Shown here: in pieces, positions 58,559 to 64,000 of the stretch
How the letters are laid out: each line of letters starts with the position of its first letter
How positions within the stretch are numbered: the first letter of the stretch is position 1
Assembly: GCA_017304135.1 (NCBI GenBank)
Contig: JAFLBB010000001.1
Span: forward strand, 124,001-188,000
Source: Acidobacteriota bacterium
Lineage (GTDB): Bacteria > Acidobacteriota > Terriglobia > Bryobacterales > Bryobacteraceae
Length of the DNA: 64,000 nt
Direction: 5' to 3'
Translations under genes and position numbers: made by a program
The notes under the pieces: generated by a model
Database searches by the model: none
What the model saw: only the letters and a program-made list of their open reading frames with translations
Told to the model about the DNA's origin: nothing

Positions 58559-61109
58559 CCAGCGTCATGTCGTCGTGTTGCGGCGCCCCGCTCACAAACT
58601 CATCGGCGCGCGCCAGCAGCTCAGGAATCATCTCCTTGGCTGGAAGATGCCGGCAGGCCTGAATCGCCGCCAGCAGTTGCTCCTCGCCCCATTCCTCATC
58701 GGCCGCATTCATGGCCTCGCTGATGCCGTCGGTGAAGCCCACCAGCACATCGCCCGGCTCCAACATCACCATCCCCTGCTCGTAGGGGAAACGCGGCAGC
58801 AAACCCACCACCGTCCCGCCCACATCCAGGCGGATGGCCTCCTTGCCCCGCACCACCAGCGGCGCATTGTGCCCGGCATTGACATAGTCCAGCCGCCGCG
58901 ACACGGGGTCCAGTTGCGCGTAGAACAAGGTCGCGTACCGGCTCGATGTCGATGACTCGTAGATGAGCGAATTCACGCTCTGGATCAAACCCGCCAGGTC
59001 CGACTCTCCGCGCCAGCTCTGCCCCCGCACCGACGCCTGCAGGCTGGCCATCAACAGTGCCGCGGCGATGCCCTTGCCGGATACATCGCCAATCACCACG
59101 CCCAACCGCCCGCCCGGCAGGGAGAGAAAGTCGTAGTAGTCCCCGCCCACGCCCAGCGCCGGCCGGCACCCTCCGGCACAGTCGATGCCCTCAATCCGCG
59201 GCAGCTTCTGCGGAAAGAGCCGCTCCTGCACCTCGCGCGCAATCTCAATCTCCCGGTTCAAGCGCTCGCGTTTGGCGGCCTCGGCGGCAACCTCCGCGGT
59301 GAGCTGCGAGTTCTCCAGCGCCATCCCCGTCTGTGAGGCCACCGAACTGAGCAGCCGGATGTCCGAACCCGAATACGGCTCCTCGCTCCGCTTCTGCCCC
59401 AGGCTGAGGAAGCCCACCAGCCGGTCCTTCACCGAAAGCGGCAGCAGCAACTGCGAATCCAGCCGCATCAGCCACTCCCGCTCCTCGGCCGAGATCCGCG
59501 GGTCCTGATAGAGCCACGACTGCTGGTCGTCGAGATACACCCTCGCCGGCGCCCCCGCCTCGCCAATTCGCCGCACGGTGCCGCTTTCGGCAGGAAACAC
59601 CACGTCGGGTTGTGAGTCGTAGCCCAACGCATAGGCCGGCCGGAACGGCCCGCCGCTGGGCAGGAAGAAGGCCACACGCGTCACGTACATCGTCTCCGCG
59701 ATGCGCTCCGACACGGTCTTCAACAGCGCGGTCGGGTCAACGATGGTCCGCACCTGCTCGCTTAATTCGCTCATCAGCCGCTCGGCGTCGTAGGCGTCGC
59801 GGAAGAAGCGCCGGTCAATCCAATGGGCCAGCCTCCGCCGCAGTCCCTGCAACGCCATGGAAGCGGCAAACCCGGCGGCGATCACCATGATCTGCTTCGG
59901 CCGGTTCAGCCCCGAGTTCAAGGCGAACAGGATCGTGCCCAACAGAAGCGCTACTGTGATCAGAACTCCGAACAGAAAGGCGCCACCACGCACCATCGCA
60001 TACTGAATCCCCTGCCGCAACACCACGCGAACGTCCAGCGCGCGGTGAACAACGATGACGTAGGTGATCGTGACGGGAAAGAAAAACAACATCAGCAGCG
60101 CGAAGGTGAGCACGCTCCACGGCAGGAGTTCGTGAACCCGCTTCCCCGTCATGAACGAGGCCACGATCAGGATTGCCATCGGCGCGCACGACACCTGCGT
60201 CCCCCACAACAACAGCCGCAAGCGGCGCTTCACGTCGGCTGACCTGGTACGTCCCCATTTCGAGCCCAAGGTGAAAAAGAAAGCGCCGAAGCCGGCAAAA
60301 CCAGAGGCGAAACTAATCGTTCCGGCCAGCCGCCGGTATGGCGCCAGCGGTTCGGTGAAGGCGAAGCTCTCGGACATGCCGATAGAAAAAACGGCGTTGA
60401 ACACCAGCGCGGCCAGCGAAGGCGCCAGCAGCAGATACTTTATCCACGGATAGCGGAGATCGAATCCGAATCGCTCGGCAAAGTAGACGCCAAACAGCAC
60501 CAAAGCCGTCGGAATCAGGCCTGCGAAGACGTTTTGATAGGCGAGGCCAACCTGCCGCCATCCGTCCGGCCAGTGCCACTGCGAGCTCAGGACGATGTGC
60601 GGAAAGCTCAACATGAGCAGCAGCAGCAGCCAAGCCTGTGGGTCGCGCGGACGAACCAGCACCGTCCAATAGCCCAGCACCAGGCACAGCCAGGGCATCA
60701 CCAACAACATCACCCCGTTGATCAAGGCCCGGCTGAGGCTGGAAAGCTCACGCGGTTGCGGATCAGGAGGAATCTCGATTTCGCTTCTCCGCCCGCTGCC
60801 GTGCCGCACGGTCAAGGTCAGCGCGCCTTCGCCGGTATCGACCGCCGCCAGATCCCGAAACCCGCGCAACTCTCTCCCCTGAACCGAGAGAATCCGGTCG
60901 CCCACATGCAGGCCCGCTTGGCTCGCCCGTTCTTCCACCCGCGACACGATGTTCGTTCCCGATTGGAGATCGAAACTGTCCACCCCTCCGAACCGGCTCT
61001 CGTTCCAGGACGTCATCACGTCGTACGCGCTGCCCACCCGGAACACCAGGGAGGTGGCCAGAAGGATCAGGATGATGCCATAGAGAACAGAGGTAGGGAT
61101 TTTTGCCAT
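58536..61109 (-). CDS. PDZ-7TM-GAF-PP2C serine phosphatase, sigma-regulator type
   Basis: About 857 residues from ATG 61109 (GTG 61121 possible). Order: first helix, PDZ domain (AGLHVGDRILSVQGRELRGF), six or more further helices to about residue 400, a GAF-like domain (about 440-600; EQVRTIVDPTALLKTVSERI), a linker coiled coil (EVAAEAAKRERLNREIEIAR), then a SpoIIE/RsbU-type PP2C domain with metal residues in LGVGGDYYDFLSLPGGRLGV, IGDVSGKGIAAALLMASLQA, LVGFTDGISEAMNAADEEWG and PQHDDMTLVIVKLQG. Such proteins dephosphorylate anti-anti-sigma factors in response to membrane or ligand signals. The PDZ plus 7TM combination is unusual. No RsbV/RsbW partner is near. Confidence 0.9.
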   Translation of the reverse strand: MAKIPTSVLYGIILILLATSLVFRVGSAYDVMTSWNESRFGGVDSFDLQSGTNIVSRVEERASQAGLHVGDRILSVQGRELRGFRDLAAVDTGEGALTLTVRHGSGRRSEIEIPPDPQPRELSSLSRALINGVMLLVMPWLCLVLGYWTVLVRPRDPQAWLLLLLMLSFPHIVLSSQWHWPDGWRQVGLAYQNVFAGLIPTALVLFGVYFAERFGFDLRYPWIKYLLLAPSLAALVFNAVFSIGMSESFAFTEPLAPYRRLAGTISFASGFAGFGAFFFTLGSKWGRTRSADVKRRLRLLLWGTQVSCAPMAILIVASFMTGKRVHELLPWSVLTFALLMLFFFPVTITYVIVVHRALDVRVVLRQGIQYAMVRGGAFLFGVLITVALLLGTILFALNSGLNRPKQIMVIAAGFAASMALQGLRRRLAHWIDRRFFRDAYDAERLMSELSEQVRTIVDPTALLKTVSERIAETMYVTRVAFFLPSGGPFRPAYALGYDSQPDVVFPAESGTVRRIGEAGAPARVYLDDQQSWLYQDPRISAEEREWLMRLDSQLLLPLSVKDRLVGFLSLGQKRSEEPYSGSDIRLLSSVASQTGMALENSQLTAEVAAEAAKRERLNREIEIAREVQERLFPQKLPRIEGIDCAGGCRPALGVGGDYYDFLSLPGGRLGVVIGDVSGKGIAAALLMASLQASVRGQSWRGESDLAGLIQSVNSLIYESSTSSRYATLFYAQLDPVSRRLDYVNAGHNAPLVVRGKEAIRLDVGGTVVGLLPRFPYEQGMVMLEPGDVLVGFTDGISEAMNAADEEWGEEQLLAAIQACRHLPAKEMIPELLARADEFVSGAPQHDDMTLVIVKLQG

Positions 61110-61312
61110 GGGCCCGTGCACGAGAGCTTTCTTTCCGATTGTCGTATTGTGCCTGAATTCGACGCCAAAAGCAGAAAGCTCCGCTCAAAGGGGCGTTCTG
61201 TCCTCCGGAGCGGCCCGGATCGCCGACCAAGGGTGTCCGCTACGCCCCCTCAGTCCCCGCGGATCGCCGCGGATTCCTGTGATTTCCCGATGGAGCGGGC
61301 GCGGTGCCGCGA

Positions 61313-61318
61313 TACAAT
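61313..61318 (+). promoter_or_regulatory. Putative -10 of kinase gene
   Basis: TACAAT lies 11 bases before the GTG 61330 start; no -35 was identified. If real, the transcript has a leader of about five bases and is nearly leaderless. Confidence 0.4.
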
Positions 61319-61329
61319 GACGGATCTCA

Positions 61330-64000
61330 GTGGTTGGACGCACTTTATCCCATTACGAAGTCCTCGAACAGATCGGCGAGGGCGGTATGGGAGTGGTGTG
61401 GCTGGCCAAAGATACCAAGCTCGGCCGCACGGTTGCACTGAAGGTTCTGCGCCCTGGCGCGCCTCACGATAAGGAACGCCGCCGCCGCTTCGCCCAGGAA
61501 GCCCGCGCCGCTTCCGCCCTCAACCATCCCAACATCATCACGATCTATGAAATCGATTCCAGCGAAGGGGTCGACTTCATCGCCATGGAGCGCGCCCAGG
61601 GACGCCCGCTCGATGAGGTCATCGGCCGCCGGGGTCTCAGCACCGGCCAGGTGCTCAAGCTCGCCGTGCAAGTCGCCTCCGCGCTGGAAGCCGCCCACGC
61701 CGCCGGCATTATCCATCGCGATCTCAAGCCGGCCAACATCATCGTCGGCGACAACGGGCTCGCCAAAGTGCTCGACTTCGGTCTTGCCAAGCTCACCGAA
61801 CCCGGCGCCAACCTTGTCTTCACCCAAATCTCCGATACCGACACAAAGTACGAGTCGGGCTCGCCCCTGATGACCGCCCAGGGCATCGTCCTCGGCACGG
61901 CCGCCTACATGTCGCCCGAACAGGCCAGCGGCAAGCTCCTCGATGTGCGCTCCGACATCTTCTCCTTCGGCGCCGTGCTCTATGAAATGATCACCGGCCA
62001 GCGCGCCTTCCCCGGCGACTCAGCCATGGCCACCATGGCCTCCCTCGTCAGCGACGAGCCGCAACCGGTCAGGCAACTGGTCCCCGGCACGCCCCACGAC
62101 CTGGAACGCATCGTCACCCGCTGCCTGCGCAAAGACCCCGCACGCCGCTTCCAGGGCGCGGCCGATCTTCGCGTCGCCCTCGAGGAGCTGCGCGAAGAGT
62201 TTGACTCCGGCATCCTCCCCGCCCTGCCCGGTTCCGGCCCGCTGGCGAGGCCCCGGTTCAGTTGGATGCTCGCCATGCTCTCCATCGGCATGCTCGCCGG
62301 CGTCGGCTTCGCCTGGTGGAAACTGCTCACGCCCCGCACACCCATCCCGCGTGAGCTCACTCGCCTCACCACCGATGCTGGCCTCACCGGGTTCCCCGCG
62401 ATCTCCTCCGACGGCAGGCTGCTCGCCTATGCCTCCGACCGTGCCACCGGGCGCGACCTCGACCTCTGGGTGCAGCAGCTCCCCGCCGGAGAACCCGTCC
62501 GCCTCACGCAACAGGAGGTCGACGAGTACGAGCCCTCGTTTTCCCCCGACGGCAGCCGCCTGGCCTTTCGAAGCGAACGCGACGGCGGCGGCGTCTACCT
62601 CATGCCCGCCCTCGGCGGCGAACCCCGCCTCGTGGCCACCGGCGGACGCAGCCCGGCCTTCTCCCCCGACGGCAAACTCCTCGCTTACGCCGTCGGCTCG
62701 CCCGGCGTAGGCGCCACCTTCGCCTTCGGCGCCAGCAGCCTCTTTGTCATCCCCGTCACCGGCGGCCCACCGAAGCGCCTCGCGCAGAACTTCGCCGTTG
62801 CGCACCATCCGGCCTTCACCCCCGATGGCCAGCACGTCATCTTTCTCGGCACCAAGCAACTCGGCCCACCCAACTACGACTGGTGGCTCGCCCCCATCGA
62901 CGGCGGCGAACCGGTCGACAGCGGCGCGCTCGCCAAGCTGCGGGAACTGAAATTCACCATCGGCCCTTACCCCTTCGCCGTGTGGGGCGAGCGCATCATT
63001 TTCTCCAGCGGCCGCGGCGACACCATCAACCTCTGGATGGCCCGCTTCAGCTCCTCCTGGAAGCTCGTCGGTTCACCGGAGCAACTCACTTCAGGCCCGG
63101 CGCAGGAACTCGAACCCGCCATTGCCGCGTCTGGCCGCCTTGTCTACACCAACGTCCGCTCCAATAGCGATCTCTGGCAACTGCCGGTTCAGCCCAACAC
63201 AGGCAAAGCCGCCGGCGATCCCCAGCAACTCACCCGAAGCCCTCTCGACGATCACTATCCCCACGTTTCGGCCGACGGCAAACGGGTTGTCTTCGTCAGC
63301 CAGCGCGCCGGGGCGGCCGGCGATGTCTGGCTGATGGACACCTCCACCCAGCGGCCCTCCCAGCTCCAATCCACGCCCGCCCGCGATATGAATCCTCATC
63401 TCTCCGCCGATGGCGCCTCGATTGCTTATGGTGCTATTGAGAACGACAAGCGCGGCATCTTCCTGTGGCGCGAAGGCGGCCTCTCCCCGGACAAGCTATG
63501 CGACGATTGCGGGCTCCTCCGCGACGCCACGCCCAACATGGACAAACTCCTGCTTCAGGTCGGCCCGCCGCAGCATGTCGAGGAGATGGACATCGCCACC
63601 CGCAAGCTACGCCCGCTCATTGCGCACCCCCAGTATCCTGTCTACGGTCCGCGCCGCTCGCCTGACGGCAAATGGGTCGCCTTCCAGGTGGTGGAGCGCC
63701 CCACCGCGCGCATCCTCTACATCGCCCCCTACGATGAAACGAACCCCATCCCCATGGAGAGCTGGATTCGCGTCAGCGACGGCATCGCCATGGACCGCAA
63801 CCCCGCCTGGTCGCCCGACGGCAAACTGCTCTACTTCCTCTCCGAACGCGACTCTTTCCGCTGCGTTTGGGCGCAGAAGCTCGACCTCGATCAGAAACGG
63901 CCCACGGGCCCGCCCTTCCCCGTCTTCCACGCCCACAACGCCGTGCGCAACATGATGAACATCGACGGCCCCGCCCAGGTCAGCCTCTCGATCGGCGGTG
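61330..64000 (+). CDS. Ser/Thr protein kinase with TolB-like propeller, 3' end beyond window
   Basis: 890 codons readable from GTG 61330. The kinase part (about 1-280) has the glycine loop IGEGGMGVVWLAKDTKLGRT, the catalytic Lys in VALKVLRP, IIHRDLKPANIIVGDN, the DFG motif AKVLDFGLAKLTEP, and YMSPEQASGKLLD. A single membrane helix follows (WMLAMLSIGMLAGVGFAWW), then extracytoplasmic PD40/TolB-type blades: ISSDGRLLAYASDRATGRDL, PSFSPDGSRLAFRSERDGGG, PHVSADGKRVVFVSQRAGAA and NPAWSPDGKLLYFLSERDSF. This is the acidobacterial Hanks-type kinase layout. The start follows TACAAT closely. The substrate is unknown. Confidence 0.9.
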   Translation, partial: MVGRTLSHYEVLEQIGEGGMGVVWLAKDTKLGRTVALKVLRPGAPHDKERRRRFAQEARAASALNHPNIITIYEIDSSEGVDFIAMERAQGRPLDEVIGRRGLSTGQVLKLAVQVASALEAAHAAGIIHRDLKPANIIVGDNGLAKVLDFGLAKLTEPGANLVFTQISDTDTKYESGSPLMTAQGIVLGTAAYMSPEQASGKLLDVRSDIFSFGAVLYEMITGQRAFPGDSAMATMASLVSDEPQPVRQLVPGTPHDLERIVTRCLRKDPARRFQGAADLRVALEELREEFDSGILPALPGSGPLARPRFSWMLAMLSIGMLAGVGFAWWKLLTPRTPIPRELTRLTTDAGLTGFPAISSDGRLLAYASDRATGRDLDLWVQQLPAGEPVRLTQQEVDEYEPSFSPDGSRLAFRSERDGGGVYLMPALGGEPRLVATGGRSPAFSPDGKLLAYAVGSPGVGATFAFGASSLFVIPVTGGPPKRLAQNFAVAHHPAFTPDGQHVIFLGTKQLGPPNYDWWLAPIDGGEPVDSGALAKLRELKFTIGPYPFAVWGERIIFSSGRGDTINLWMARFSSSWKLVGSPEQLTSGPAQELEPAIAASGRLVYTNVRSNSDLWQLPVQPNTGKAAGDPQQLTRSPLDDHYPHVSADGKRVVFVSQRAGAAGDVWLMDTSTQRPSQLQSTPARDMNPHLSADGASIAYGAIENDKRGIFLWREGGLSPDKLCDDCGLLRDATPNMDKLLLQVGPPQHVEEMDIATRKLRPLIAHPQYPVYGPRRSPDGKWVAFQVVERPTARILYIAPYDETNPIPMESWIRVSDGIAMDRNPAWSPDGKLLYFLSERDSFRCVWAQKLDLDQKRPTGPPFPVFHAHNAVRNMMNIDGPAQVSLSIGG

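Overview
The window is gene-dense, GC-rich bacterial chromosome. It most likely comes from an Acidobacteriota of the Bryobacterales/Solibacter type. The best evidence is two lineage-typical domains: the Solibacter-type C-terminal domain on an NHL-repeat protein (6393-8276) and the VWFA-related acidobacterial domain (31460-32380). Many exported hydrolases with Tat-type leaders (two sulfatases, a GH29 fucosidase, a PhoD-like phosphatase, an enolase-superfamily protein) fit the same lineage. No prophage, integrase, transposase, CRISPR array or rRNA operon was seen. Two tRNA genes are present: Glu-TTC at 36156-36233 and Leu-CAA, complement, at 38665-38751.

Layout. 1-6279 (minus): an envelope cluster of PQQ-type propeller, an exported TldD/TldE-like pair and an LptF-LptG fusion that runs off the left edge. 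6393-8276: NHL/Solibacter-domain exoprotein. 8363-10014 (minus): purE-purK. 10046-12851: an unusual module of MFS transporter, split-motif ferredoxin-like protein and Cys-rich protein. 13179-13838: sigma-like factor. 13889-15780: divergent dut and a two-domain ThyX-like gene, then DUF3467. 16165-20983 (minus): small exported protein and a translationally coupled run of HyuA-like hydantoinase, sensor kinase and LuxR-type regulator. 21057-26245: coupled ABC ATPase, double FtsX permease, LolA-like protein and outer-membrane barrel. 26255-33628: DUF1684, SMP-30 lactonase, Nudix (no canonical start), mutS2, ankyrin lipoprotein, VWFA protein, enolase-superfamily protein. 33634-38609: Bcp peroxiredoxin, PhoD, cytochrome c, tRNA-Glu, MFS, S41 peptidase. 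38864-40869: sulfatase and two tandem zinc-ribbon miniproteins.

40882-47502 (minus) is a nine-gene run headed by a YtrA-type GntR repressor. Its promoter spacer carries a perfect inverted repeat. The run continues with an SPFH protein, an alpha/beta hydrolase, a 59-residue membrane microprotein, DUF2721, a methyltransferase, an esterase, a glutamine cyclotransferase and an unknown protein. 47613-55497 holds an exported beta-carbonic-anhydrase-like protein, a charged coiled-coil lipoprotein, a Nudix hydrolase, GH29 plus sulfatase, TetR, an intradiol dioxygenase, a WD40 protein, a GH5-like hydrolase and DUF6265. 55508-61109 has a Rossmann-fold unknown, YceI, a frameshifted outer-membrane barrel remnant, an FRG-domain protein and a PDZ/7TM/GAF/PP2C phosphatase. 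From 61330 a Ser/Thr kinase with a TolB-like propeller runs off the right edge.

Physiologically this looks like a soil oligotroph with heavy investment in envelope biogenesis, export and polysaccharide or sulfate-ester turnover. Genes are packed with ATGA/TGATG overlaps, so translational coupling is common. The strongest candidates for undescribed systems are the 10046-12851 redox/transport module, the GntR-SPFH run with its microprotein and operator, the exported TldD/TldE pair, and the ABC-LolA-barrel export operon. All annotation is by reading the sequence; no database search was possible.
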